From the NCBI RefSeq assembly GCF_029029525.1, contig NZ_JAKJSC010000004.1, positions 124,001 to 188,000 on the forward strand: DNA of 64,000 bases. The letters are read 5' to 3'. Below the pieces are notes generated by a model that was not told the DNA's origin, searched no databases, and saw only the letters and a program-made list of their open reading frames with translations. The position numbers were made by a program, and so were the translations under genes. This DNA is from Labilibaculum sp. DW002. GTDB taxonomy: Bacteria > Bacteroidota > Bacteroidia > Bacteroidales > Marinifilaceae. Positions 36,964 to 45,688 of this stretch are shown here, piece by piece; position 1 is the stretch's first letter, and the number at the start of each line of letters is the position of its first letter.

Positions 36964-38913
36964 ATGAGAAAACTAATATGCTTCCTTAGTATGTTCATTT
37001 TAATTACCACAGTGAATGCTAAGGACTATCAACTAAAATCACCTAATCAAAAAATTAATATCACCGTTCATACAAATGGAGAAATTAAATTTTCAGTTGG
37101 ACATGAACAAAATCTATTCGTAGCACCTACAGTTATTGCAATGGAGCTGAAAAGAGGTCTTAGTTTGGGCGTAAATCCTGTTGTGATTAAAAAATATACC
37201 AATAGTGTTAGTAGAGAAATCAGACCTGAAGTTCGTGAGAAGAACGAGATTGTTATTGAAAATTACAATGAGATTAAATTGTCCTTCAAACAAAACTTCG
37301 ACTTGGTATTCAGAGCCTACGATAACGGGATTGCTTACCGTTTCGAAACCCGTTTCCCTGCTGAGATTACCGTGAAATCGGAAACCGGTAAGTATCATTT
37401 CCCTGACAATAAACTGGTATACTGGCCAAAGGAAAAAAGCTTTCATTCAAACAACCAGGTCTATTACGATTTTACTTCACTGGGTGAACTATCTTCAAAA
37501 GATCTGGGTTCTTTGCCCGTACTTATGACATCGGAAAATGCGCCAAGCATCTTAATTGGTGAAACCGATCTGGAAGACTACCCGGGCATGTGGTTCAATG
37601 GTGCCGAAGGAAACAGTTTGGTTTCTACCTTCCCTGCTTATCCTGACAAGACAGAACAGATTAAAGACAGAGATGTGTTTGTAAGAACCCGCATGAATTA
37701 TATCGCCAAAACAGAAGGTACGAGAACTTTCCCCTGGCGCTATGTGGCTATTGCTGAAAATGATGGTGACTTAATTACCAACCAATTATCATGGCTACTG
37801 GCTGACGAGAATGTGATTAAAGATCCATCGTGGATTAAACCCGGTAAAATTGCCTGGGACTGGTGGAATGCCAACAATATTTACGGGGTCGATTTCCGTG
37901 CGGGCATCAACACCGAAACCTATAAGTATTATATCGACTTTGCCGCTGACTATGGTTTGGAATACATCATTATGGACGAGGGTTGGTACGAACTGGGCGA
38001 TTTATTAAAGATTGTACCTGAAATCGACATGGAAGATCTGACTGCTTATGCCAAAGAAAAAGGTGTGGGTATTATCCTTTGGGTGGTTTGGAAAACGCTT
38101 GACGACCAGTTGGAAGTGGCTCTTGATCAATTCCAAAAGTGGGGCATTAAAGGCATTAAAGTCGACTTTATGGATAAGGATGACCAGTGGATGGTGAACT
38201 ATTACCACAAAATTGCCCGTGAATCGGCTAAGCGTGAGTTATTGGTTGATTTTCATGGTTCGTACAAGCCAGCCGGAATCCGTAGAAAATACCCTAACGT
38301 ATTGACTCGTGAAGGTGTGAATGGTGGTGAGCAATACAAGTGGAGCATGCGCCAAACGCCTGAACATAACCTGACCACGCCTTTCTCGAGAATGGTAGCA
38401 GGCCCTATGGATTATACACCCGGAGCCATGCGTAACGCACAAAAGAAAGATTACAAACCTATTTTCGATACACCTATGAGTATGGGAACCCGTTGCCACC
38501 AGCTGGGCATGTATGTGGTTTACGAAAGCCCTTTGCAGATGCTTTGCGACAACCCATCGAACTACAAGAAGGAGCCTGAGTGTATGGAGTTTCTTTCGGC
38601 TGTTCCTGCCGTTTGGGACGAAACCAAAGTTCTGAATGCTAAAATAGCTGACTACATCACTCTTGCCCGAAGAACAGGAAAAGAGTGGTATATAGGTGCT
38701 ATGACCGATTGGGACAAGCGCGAATTAAGCTTTGATCTATCCTTTTTGGCTAAAGGCAAATATAAAATGATCCTGTATCGCGACGGTGACAATGCCGACC
38801 GTAATGCCATCGATTATAAGAAAGAGATAAAAACAGTTGATAAAAGCAGCAAATTGAAGATTCACCTTGCACCAGGAGGTGGTTGGGTGGCAAGAATTGT
38901 TCCATTGAAATAA
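36964..38913 (+). CDS. GH97 glycoside hydrolase, retaining type (alpha-galactosidase-like)
   Basis: A 649-residue periplasmic enzyme (signal peptide ending near VNAKD). The N-terminal beta-sandwich, catalytic barrel and C-terminal beta domain of GH97 are all present. The motif GIKVDFMDKDDQ places an Asp at residue 401 at the nucleophile position of retaining GH97 alpha-galactosidases; the inverting SusB alpha-glucosidases lack it. The conserved Glu follows in REGVNGGEQYKW. The family assignment is firm; alpha-galactosidase specificity is inferred from the Asp. It starts 10 bp after the preceding gene and is co-transcribed. Confidence 0.93.
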   Translation: MRKLICFLSMFILITTVNAKDYQLKSPNQKINITVHTNGEIKFSVGHEQNLFVAPTVIAMELKRGLSLGVNPVVIKKYTNSVSREIRPEVREKNEIVIENYNEIKLSFKQNFDLVFRAYDNGIAYRFETRFPAEITVKSETGKYHFPDNKLVYWPKEKSFHSNNQVYYDFTSLGELSSKDLGSLPVLMTSENAPSILIGETDLEDYPGMWFNGAEGNSLVSTFPAYPDKTEQIKDRDVFVRTRMNYIAKTEGTRTFPWRYVAIAENDGDLITNQLSWLLADENVIKDPSWIKPGKIAWDWWNANNIYGVDFRAGINTETYKYYIDFAADYGLEYIIMDEGWYELGDLLKIVPEIDMEDLTAYAKEKGVGIILWVVWKTLDDQLEVALDQFQKWGIKGIKVDFMDKDDQWMVNYYHKIARESAKRELLVDFHGSYKPAGIRRKYPNVLTREGVNGGEQYKWSMRQTPEHNLTTPFSRMVAGPMDYTPGAMRNAQKKDYKPIFDTPMSMGTRCHQLGMYVVYESPLQMLCDNPSNYKKEPECMEFLSAVPAVWDETKVLNAKIADYITLARRTGKEWYIGAMTDWDKRELSFDLSFLAKGKYKMILYRDGDNADRNAIDYKKEIKTVDKSSKLKIHLAPGGGWVARIVPLK

Positions 38914-38950
38914 GAATATTTTAATCTTAAAAATAAATTGAAAATTTTGG

Positions 38951-40489
38951 ATGATGAGTTATTTTAAAAATAGTAGTCTAATAATTTTACTGATTGTTGC
39001 ACAAAGTTTTATTGCTTGTAAACAGGAAGCGAAAATAGATGAAAAACCCAATGTTTTATGGATCTGTCTTGAAGATACAGCGCCGCTATTGAGCTGTTAC
39101 GGTACCACCATAATTGAAACACCCAATATTGATAAACTTGCAAGTAAGGGGGAGATATTTACCAATGCTTTTATGCCTGCGCCGGTTTGCTCCGCGAGTC
39201 GTTCAAGTGTTATTACAGGTATGATGTCAACAACATTAGGCCTGCACAATCATCACAGTTCACGAACAGTAGAATCAGCTATATATCTCCCAGATACGAT
39301 CTCAACCATTCCAGAAATATTCAAGAAAAATGGATATTTCACCTTTAATAATGGAAAGGATGATTATAATTTTACATATGATAGACGAGATTTATATGAT
39401 CAAGATTATTCATATCATCCATTGTATGGTAAAAGTGGTAAGAGAATTGATCTATCTGTTTTAAAGGATAAAGGGCCATTTTTTGGACAAATACAATTGT
39501 ATGGAGGTAAGGAGATATTTTCATCTAAGTTTAAGGAGAGAGTAAAGTCTCCTGTAAACAGAGAAAAAATTAAACTTCCTCCGTATTTACCAAATCATCC
39601 TGCAATTATAGAAGAGTATGCAAATCATCTTGATGCGATACAAATTACAGATGGTCGACTTGGAGAAATTCTTACTAATCTAAAGGAGAATGGTTTGCTC
39701 AATAATACAATTATCTTCTTTTTCTCTGATCATGGAATGCGTTTAACCCGAAATAAGCAATTTCTATATGACGGTGGGATACACGTTCCACTTATTGTTG
39801 CTGACTTTAGGGAAAATAAGAAGATTAAAGCAAATTCCAGTAATGATATTTTAATAAGTGGAATTGATTTGGGGCCTAGTTCTCTTGCATTAGCAGGTAT
39901 ATCAATACCACAATATATGGAGGGAAGAGACGTCTTTGTTGAAGATTATAAAGAAAGAGAATTTGTAATTTCAACTAGAGATCGTTGCGATTTTTCAATT
40001 GACAGGATACGATCAGTAAGATCAAAAGAGTTTAAATATATTCGTAATTTTCTCACAGATAGACCATATATGCAACCAAGCTATATGGATGCTGATGGAG
40101 TTGAATTTGTGAAAGTTATGAAGCAATTGCATGCTGAAAATAAATTGGACTCCATTCAAGATCGATTCATGTCATTAGAGAGGCCTAAAGAGGAATTGTA
40201 TAATTTGAAAGAAGATCCATTTGAGTTGAACAATCTCGCATCAAATCCTAATTATTCTTCAGAATTATCTAAATATGCTAATGTGCTGAATCAATGGATT
40301 GTTGAGACGGATGATCAAGGGCAGTATCCCGAGAATGAAGAAGCTTTAAAGTTAATGCTTGGAATTTGGGGCAAGAATGCAATAAATCCAGAGTATGATC
40401 CTTTAAGAGTGAAGTATAAGGATTTTGGTGGATCCTTATATGATTTTAAGAATGCTAGATGGAAAAATGTTAATGTTCCAGTTGAATGA
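38951..40489 (+). CDS. Type I sulfatase, lipoprotein (PUL)
   Basis: A 512-residue sulfatase with lipobox SFIACKQ (Cys about residue 23). The catalytic motif is C80-S-A-S-R84 with ITG following, a full match to C-x-P/A-S-R. Metal-site residues appear in WICLEDT and FFFSDHGM. It is the last gene of the PUL and makes a sulfated glycan the likely substrate. Its DNA is markedly more AT-rich than the preceding GH97 gene, so it may have a different history. The first hairpin of the downstream array could serve as its terminator. Confidence 0.92.
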   Translation: MMSYFKNSSLIILLIVAQSFIACKQEAKIDEKPNVLWICLEDTAPLLSCYGTTIIETPNIDKLASKGEIFTNAFMPAPVCSASRSSVITGMMSTTLGLHNHHSSRTVESAIYLPDTISTIPEIFKKNGYFTFNNGKDDYNFTYDRRDLYDQDYSYHPLYGKSGKRIDLSVLKDKGPFFGQIQLYGGKEIFSSKFKERVKSPVNREKIKLPPYLPNHPAIIEEYANHLDAIQITDGRLGEILTNLKENGLLNNTIIFFFSDHGMRLTRNKQFLYDGGIHVPLIVADFRENKKIKANSSNDILISGIDLGPSSLALAGISIPQYMEGRDVFVEDYKEREFVISTRDRCDFSIDRIRSVRSKEFKYIRNFLTDRPYMQPSYMDADGVEFVKVMKQLHAENKLDSIQDRFMSLERPKEELYNLKEDPFELNNLASNPNYSSELSKYANVLNQWIVETDDQGQYPENEEALKLMLGIWGKNAINPEYDPLRVKYKDFGGSLYDFKNARWKNVNVPVE

Positions 40490-40508
40490 TATTAAGTATA
40501 TAAAATAG

Positions 40509-40599
40509 AAAAAGCTTGGATCCCCACCCAAGCTTTTCTTCTAACCACTATTTACTAACCTAATCTTTAATCTATGAAAAAACGGTTACCAGCCGTTTA
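40509..40599 (-). ncRNA. Putative small RNA, array unit 1
   Basis: On the minus strand the promoter box TATGTTTG (40605-40612) is followed, a few bases on, by a 5' hairpin AAACGG/CCGTTT, the conserved 26-nt block and the terminator hairpin GCTTGG-GTGGGGAT-CCAAGC with a five-T tail. No clear -33 TTTG is seen, so the promoter call is moderate. Predicted length is ~91 nt; ends are approximate. Confidence 0.5.
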
Positions 40600-40706
40600 C
40601 ATTACAAACATACCCCAATGTGTCGTTAAGTGCATTTAACAGATGTTAAAGAAATCTAAAAGGATATTTAATTATAGAAATTAGGAGCTAGCAGGTATTT
40701 AAACAG

Positions 40707-40798
40707 AAAAAAGCTTGGATCCCCACCCAAGCTTTTCTTCTAACCACTATTTACTAACCTAATCTTTAATCTATGAAAAAACGGTTACCAGCCGTTTA
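40707..40798 (-). ncRNA. Putative small RNA, array unit 2
   Basis: Same layout as unit 1: TATGTTTG box at 40804-40811, 5' hairpin AAACGG/CCGTTT, conserved block at 40740-40765 and the same terminator hairpin with a T tail. Ends are approximate. Confidence 0.5.
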
Positions 40799-40905
40799 CA
40801 TTACAAACATACGTCAATGTTTAGTTAAGTGCATTTAACAGATGTTAAAGAAGTCTAAAAGGCGTTTTTTTTATAGAAACTAAAAGCTAGCAGGTATATT
40901 AACAG

Positions 40906-40994
40906 AAAAAGCTTGGATCCCCACCCAAGCTTTTCTTCTAACCACTATTTACTAACCTAATCTAATCTATGAAAAAACTTTTACTCTTTGTTTA
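40906..40994 (-). ncRNA. Putative small RNA, array unit 3
   Basis: TATGTTTG box at 41000-41007, conserved block at 40938-40963 and the same terminator hairpin. The 5' hairpin is changed and weaker (AAAC/GTTT), while box, block and terminator are unchanged. Confidence 0.48.
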
Positions 40995-41101
40995 CATTAC
41001 AAACATACAACAATGTTTAGTTAAGCGCATTTAACAGATGTTAAAGAAGTCTAAAAGGCGTTTTTTTTATAGAAACTAAAAGTTAGCAGGTATATTAACA
41101 G

Positions 41102-41191
41102 AAAAAGCTTGGATCCCCACCCAAGCTTTTCTTCTAACCACTATTTACTAACCTAATCTTTAATCTATGAAAAACGGTTACCAGCCGTCTA
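41102..41191 (-). ncRNA. Putative small RNA, array unit 4
   Basis: TATGTTTG box at 41197-41204, 5' hairpin ACGG/CCGT, conserved block at 41134-41159 and the same terminator. A one-base deletion here destroys the short + strand reading frame but not the RNA features, which favours an RNA product. Confidence 0.5.
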
Positions 41192-41272
41192 CATTACAAA
41201 CATACGGCAATGTTTAGTTAAGTGCATTTAACAGATGTTAAAGAAGATTAAACATCTGTAGAAAATGGACAT

Positions 41273-41368
41273 AAAAAAACCTGAGTCCCCACTCAGGTTT
41301 TCATCTAACCACTATTTACTAACCTAATCTAAAATCTATGAAAATTTATTTTTATTCGCCTCAATATT
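41273..41368 (-). ncRNA. Putative small RNA, array unit 5 (divergent)
   Basis: The promoter-like box TACATTTA (41370-41377) matches TAnnTTTG except for the last base. The conserved block (41305-41330) is identical to units 1-4. The terminator has a different stem (CCTGAG/CTCAGG) but the same loop (TGGGGA) and a seven-T tail. Flanking DNA is unrelated to the other units. Confidence 0.45.
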
Positions 41369-41556
41369 CTAAATGTACGAAAAAAAGTGATAAACGTTAT
41401 ATTATTGATGTTAAAATTATTTAAAAAGATAGTTTGTGAATAAAAATGTCAATTATTATTATCTAATTTTATGCTTCATAATACAGAACTTTTTATAGCT
41501 CGTATAAATTATCTAAATTAGGCCCTTAGCAAAATCTAATACCCTATAGAAGCCCC

Positions 41557-44500
41557 ATGAATGAGTCAGTACTGAATGCCTTAATGAAACTTTTTGCCAT
41601 TATTGTTGATGAGCAAAAGGTTGGTTTTGAGGTTGCTGCGCATGATGTTGTAGCACATTATCTTGAAAAACAATTTAGTAAGGAATGGCTCGAAATTTAC
41701 TTGGATAATTTTGATCGCTATTTACTAGAGTCTCATTGTGATGTAGAAAATGAGACTTGTGTGATAAATAAGCACGTTCAGGTTCAAGATGTTTGTGTTA
41801 AAATAGCTGAAGAGGTTGATCAGGAACAGAAAGTATGGATCATGCTTCAGTTACTTGAATTTATTGATGAGGCAGAATTCGCTGGTCCCGAGGAGCTTAG
41901 TTTAGTAAAGACTGTTTCCAAAACATTTAAGATTTCTAAGGATGAGTTTGAATACAGTCATCAATTTATTTTAGGCGATGAATATTCAATTCCTTTTAAT
42001 CAGTATTTATTGATTATTGATGCTAATGATAATTTTGAGCATGAAGTAGTAAAGCACATTTTTAGTTCAAAATTACGTGGTCGTGTTTTTGTTCTTCGTA
42101 TCGAAAGTACCAAGACCTATTTAATTAAGTATTTTGGGGAATACAACTTATTTTTGAATGGGCATAATATAAAATACGATAGACCATATGTTCTTTCCTA
42201 TGGTTCTGTGGTACGAAGTCATAGAATTGACCCAATTTACTATTCTCAAATTGTATCTGAATTTATAGAGCGTAAAGATCATTCCGACATACGTTTTGTT
42301 GCCAAGGATATTGAATTTAAATTTCCAGGGTCGAATAATGGTGTATTTCCAGTTAATTTCCAGGTGAAATCAGGACAACTGATTGGTGTAATGGGAGGTA
42401 GTGGTACTGGTAAATCTACCTTGCTAAATGTTTTAAATGGAAATTTGCCTTTAAATCAAGGTGATATTTTTATTAATGGTTACAACTTACATCACGATAA
42501 GGAAAAATTAGAAGGTGTAATTGGTTATGTGCCTCAGGACGATCTACTGGTAGAAGAATTAACGGTTTACCAAAATTTATATTATAATGCCAAATTGTGT
42601 TTTGATGATGTTTCTGATGAAAAAATAGAGGAAATTATTGACGATACAGTTGAAAGTTTTGATTTGGTTGAAGCACGTGATTTAAAGGTTGGCGATCCAA
42701 TTAATAAGGTTTTAAGTGGTGGACAAAGAAAGCGACTGAACATTGCCTTAGAATTAATGCGAGAACCATCTATTCTATTTGTTGATGAACCAACTTCAGG
42801 CTTGTCTAGTATGGATTCGGAGAAGGTAATGCTATTGCTGAAAAGACAGGTTTTAAAAGGTAAACTGGTAATGTGTAACATTCACCAACCTTCATCTGAT
42901 ATTTTCAAGCTTTTGGATAAGCTTATTATTATGGACACGGGTGGAAAAGTGATTTATTTTGGTAATCCTATCGATGCTGTTGTTTATTTCAAAACACAAA
43001 GCCATTACGTTAAGGCAGATGAGAGTGAGTGCTTATCGTGTGGTAATGTAAATTCTGAACAGATATTAAGAATTGTGGAAGCTCGTATGATGAATGAATA
43101 CGGGAAACAAATAAGGAAGCGTAAGAGAAGTTCTGATGAATGGTATGAATTGTATCAAGAGAAGATTGAATCGAAGCATCCAGTAAAGAAACCAAAACGA
43201 AAAAGGCTGATTCCTGCTAATTATTTTAGTATTCCCAAAAGAACAGAGCAGCTGAAAATCTATTTGTCGAGGGATTTAAAAGCAAAAGTAAGCAATAAGC
43301 AATACATGTTGATTACGCTATTTGAAGCGCCGATATTAGCTGTGATATTAGGATATTTTACCAAATATATTAGTGGAACAGAAGGTGATTCAAGTGCTTA
43401 TGTTTTTTCAAATAATGAGAACATTCCATCTTTTATATTTATGGCTGTGGTTGTTTCTCTTTTTCTAGGATTGATTATTTCTGCAGAAGAAATTTTACAC
43501 GATCGAAGGATCATGAAGAGAGAATCTTTTTTGAATTTAAGTCGCTTTAGTTACTTAAATTCGAAAGTGATCATCATGCTGGTGATATCTGCATTTCAAA
43601 CTATGTTATTTGTTTTAGTTGCCAACACGATTTTGGAAATTAAGGGATTAACTTGGGAGTATTGGCTTGTTTTATACACTGCTTCGGCCTGTGCCAATAT
43701 GATTGGTTTAAATTTATCTTCAGCACTAAATACTGTTGTAGCCGTTTATGTATCTATACCTTTCATTTTAGTACCTCAACTTTTGTTTTCAGGTGTAATT
43801 GTAAATTTCACAAAATTGCACCCAACCATAACATCTCAAAAATATGTTCCTCTCGTTGGAGATTTAATGACTTCTCGTTGGGCATACGAAGCTTTGGTTG
43901 TAGAACAGTTTAAGAATAATGAATTCGAAAGGCAGTTTTTTGATTTGGAACAAGAAATGAGTGAAAATTCGTTTCGCTCTTCTTTCTATATCCCTGAAGT
44001 GAAGCAACGTTATCAAAATTGGCTACGAACAGGAGATAAGAAGCAATACAAGTTGTTAAAGAATGAATTTTCAAAATTGGTGCAGGATTATAAAGCCCCT
44101 AATGGAATTGAGTATTCAACTACTTATTTGAAAAATTCGTCTGAAGGCTTATTTAAATGGTTGGAAACGATAAAACAAAATGGCTGGTCTAAATACAGCA
44201 AAGCATCAAATGAGAGAGATAAAGTATATGCAAACCTTCTAAAAAATTTTGGAGGTAAAGAGCATTTATTTACATACAAACAGAAACATCACAATGAGGC
44301 GATTGAGCAAATTGTGCTGAATCGAAGGGAGTTAAATAAAATTATTGATTACAAAGGTGAATTAATTCAATTGAAAGATCCTATTTTTCAAATACCAGAG
44401 AATAAAACGGGACGTGCCCAATTATATGCCTCTAGAAAACGTATTGGAGATTATTTAGTTGATACCTTTTGGTTTAATGTTTTAATTGTTTGGCTTACAA

Positions 44501-44625
44501 GTTTGTTTTTTTATTTTACACTTTATTTTGATGTGCTAAGAAGAGCATTACTATTCTTCGAAATTCTGTGGGTTAAGATATTACCTGATGGCCACATTCT
44601 AATAACACGAAAACGTCAGAAATAA
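41557..44625 (+). CDS. ABC transporter, fused ATPase and ABC-2 permease (ABCG-like)
   Basis: A 1022-residue half-transporter with an unusual N-terminus. Residues 1-130 are helical and TerB-like. About 170-240 are FHA-like (YNLFLNGHNI, YVLSYGSVVRS). The ATPase follows, with Walker A GGSGTGKST at residue 280, signature LSGGQRKR near 386 and Walker B ILFVDEP. Membrane helices occupy about 600-760 plus a last pair near 975-1005. Between them lies a ~210-residue hydrophilic, charged domain (about 760-970), probably extracytoplasmic. It is the complete paralogue of the gene cut at the left edge. It is monocistronic with a terminator downstream. Export substrate unknown. Confidence 0.88.
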   Translation: MNESVLNALMKLFAIIVDEQKVGFEVAAHDVVAHYLEKQFSKEWLEIYLDNFDRYLLESHCDVENETCVINKHVQVQDVCVKIAEEVDQEQKVWIMLQLLEFIDEAEFAGPEELSLVKTVSKTFKISKDEFEYSHQFILGDEYSIPFNQYLLIIDANDNFEHEVVKHIFSSKLRGRVFVLRIESTKTYLIKYFGEYNLFLNGHNIKYDRPYVLSYGSVVRSHRIDPIYYSQIVSEFIERKDHSDIRFVAKDIEFKFPGSNNGVFPVNFQVKSGQLIGVMGGSGTGKSTLLNVLNGNLPLNQGDIFINGYNLHHDKEKLEGVIGYVPQDDLLVEELTVYQNLYYNAKLCFDDVSDEKIEEIIDDTVESFDLVEARDLKVGDPINKVLSGGQRKRLNIALELMREPSILFVDEPTSGLSSMDSEKVMLLLKRQVLKGKLVMCNIHQPSSDIFKLLDKLIIMDTGGKVIYFGNPIDAVVYFKTQSHYVKADESECLSCGNVNSEQILRIVEARMMNEYGKQIRKRKRSSDEWYELYQEKIESKHPVKKPKRKRLIPANYFSIPKRTEQLKIYLSRDLKAKVSNKQYMLITLFEAPILAVILGYFTKYISGTEGDSSAYVFSNNENIPSFIFMAVVVSLFLGLIISAEEILHDRRIMKRESFLNLSRFSYLNSKVIIMLVISAFQTMLFVLVANTILEIKGLTWEYWLVLYTASACANMIGLNLSSALNTVVAVYVSIPFILVPQLLFSGVIVNFTKLHPTITSQKYVPLVGDLMTSRWAYEALVVEQFKNNEFERQFFDLEQEMSENSFRSSFYIPEVKQRYQNWLRTGDKKQYKLLKNEFSKLVQDYKAPNGIEYSTTYLKNSSEGLFKWLETIKQNGWSKYSKASNERDKVYANLLKNFGGKEHLFTYKQKHHNEAIEQIVLNRRELNKIIDYKGELIQLKDPIFQIPENKTGRAQLYASRKRIGDYLVDTFWFNVLIVWLTSLFFYFTLYFDVLRRALLFFEILWVKILPDGHILITRKRQK

Positions 44626-44631
44626 TATACA

Positions 44632-44660
44632 GAGGTTGATTTAAATCAGCCTCTTTTTTT
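44632..44660 (+). terminator. Terminator after the ABC transporter gene
   Basis: The hairpin GAGGTTGATT/AATCAGCCTC (one G-T pair) is followed by seven T, 7 bp after the stop codon. It separates the transporter from the GRE operon. Confidence 0.88.
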
Positions 44661-44783
44661 GCATTTAAATTTCTCAACTAAGAATCATTCTTAATATCGC
44701 TATAGTGTAATAAAAAAACGTTTACATGTGATGTTTTGTACGTATTTGGTCATTCTTGTGCCTTATTTTTGTAGTAAAGCATT

Positions 44784-45683
44784 ATGGGTAGAATTACACA
44801 AATACAAAGCATGTCTCTTCACGATGGACCAGGAATAAGGACAACTGTTTTTATGAAAGGTTGTAACATGCGTTGTACTTGGTGTCATAACCCAGAAACA
44901 TGGAGGCATAGCAAACAAATTCAGTTTCTTGAAGATAAATGCATTGATTGCAAAGCTTGTCATCAAGCATCACTTCAATCAGAATTCACTCCAAATTTAT
45001 TGGTGAAGCCTAATCAATTTTCAATTTCAGAATTGATTACAATTTCAGAATCATGTTATACAGGAGCTTTAGAGCTTATAGGTAAAGATGTGTCTTTAGA
45101 TGATGTAATGAAAGCTGTTGAGAAGGATTGTGAATTTTTTGAAGAATCGGGTGGAGGAATTACCATTTCGGGAGGAGAACCATTGTTACAAGCTGAATTT
45201 GTGATCGAAATATTCAAAAAATGCAAGGAGAGGGGAATTCACACTGCTATTGAAACCAACTTGCATTCAAACACCGAATTAGTTGAACGTGTAGCCGAAT
45301 ATACCGACCTGTTTATGGTAGATATTAAATTGTGGAATTCCGAATTGCACAAGAAATGGACAGGCTTGGGAAATGAATTGGTTCTAAAAAATATCAAAGC
45401 ATTAAATGACTTAGGTAAATCCTTAATCATTCGTACACCGGTTATTCCTGGAGTGAATGATAATGTTAAAGAATTGAGCGCAATTGCTGATTTTGTTAGC
45501 GAATTGGATTGTTTGATAAACTATGAACTTTTGCCATACCATAGTCTAGGAAATGGAAAATACAAAGCTTTAGGCATAGAAGATCAAATGCCAAATTTTG
45601 ATCAGCTAAGTAAAGACCACTTTGAACAATTACAGAAAGAAGTGGCTAAACTGTGTAAGAAATTTAAAAAGAATTTAGAATAG
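44784..45683 (+). CDS. Glycyl radical enzyme activating protein (radical SAM)
   Basis: A 299-residue activase that would use S-adenosylmethionine to install the glycyl radical on the enzyme encoded next door. It has the radical SAM cluster motif C27-x3-C31-x2-C34 (GCNMRCTWCHNPE), the GGEPLLQ segment and an N-terminal SLHDGPGIRTTVFMKG typical of PflA-like proteins. An auxiliary cluster region holds C53, C56, C59 and probably C91, enough for one [4Fe-4S] cluster; many GRE activases other than PflA carry two. It begins 5 bp before the GRE gene. A TATTTTTG box at 44764-44771 is very close to the start. Confidence 0.93.
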   Translation: MGRITQIQSMSLHDGPGIRTTVFMKGCNMRCTWCHNPETWRHSKQIQFLEDKCIDCKACHQASLQSEFTPNLLVKPNQFSISELITISESCYTGALELIGKDVSLDDVMKAVEKDCEFFEESGGGITISGGEPLLQAEFVIEIFKKCKERGIHTAIETNLHSNTELVERVAEYTDLFMVDIKLWNSELHKKWTGLGNELVLKNIKALNDLGKSLIIRTPVIPGVNDNVKELSAIADFVSELDCLINYELLPYHSLGNGKYKALGIEDQMPNFDQLSKDHFEQLQKEVAKLCKKFKKNLE

Positions 45684-45688
45684 GTATC

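Larger units (their letters stand above)
40508..41377. repeat. Tandem array of five ~200-bp units (hairpin, conserved block, ATG)
   Basis: Five units begin with hairpins at about 40509, 40707, 40906, 41102 and 41273 (spacing 199, 198, 196 and ~175 bp). Units 1-4 are similar throughout. Unit 5 is unrelated outside the core. All five keep an identical 26-bp block (40541-40566, 40740-40765, 40938-40963, 41134-41159, 41305-41330). They also keep a hairpin with loop TCCCCA(C), although the stem of unit 5 (CCTGAG/CTCAGG) differs completely from that of units 1-4 (GCTTGG/CCAAGC). Units 1-4 share CAAACATA, the complement of a TATGTTTG promoter box. The rest of 40490-41556 holds no convincing protein gene. 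Confidence 0.92.

Noticed and set aside
40508-41377. CRISPR array
   Set aside because: Units are ~200 bp and similar over their whole length in units 1-4. There are no short repeats with unique spacers and no cas genes nearby.
40575-41430. Short + strand peptides starting at the ATG of each array unit (21 residues, MKKRLPAVYITNI... in unit 1)
   Set aside because: Unit 4 loses the frame by one base and unit 5 encodes an unrelated sequence, while RNA features are kept in all. There is no hydrophobic toxin-like pattern, so coding seems unlikely.
44735-44771. Complete -33/-7 promoter for the GRE operon
   Set aside because: The TATTTTTG box is good, but a TTTG at proper spacing is missing and the start codon would be almost leaderless; reported only as a motif.
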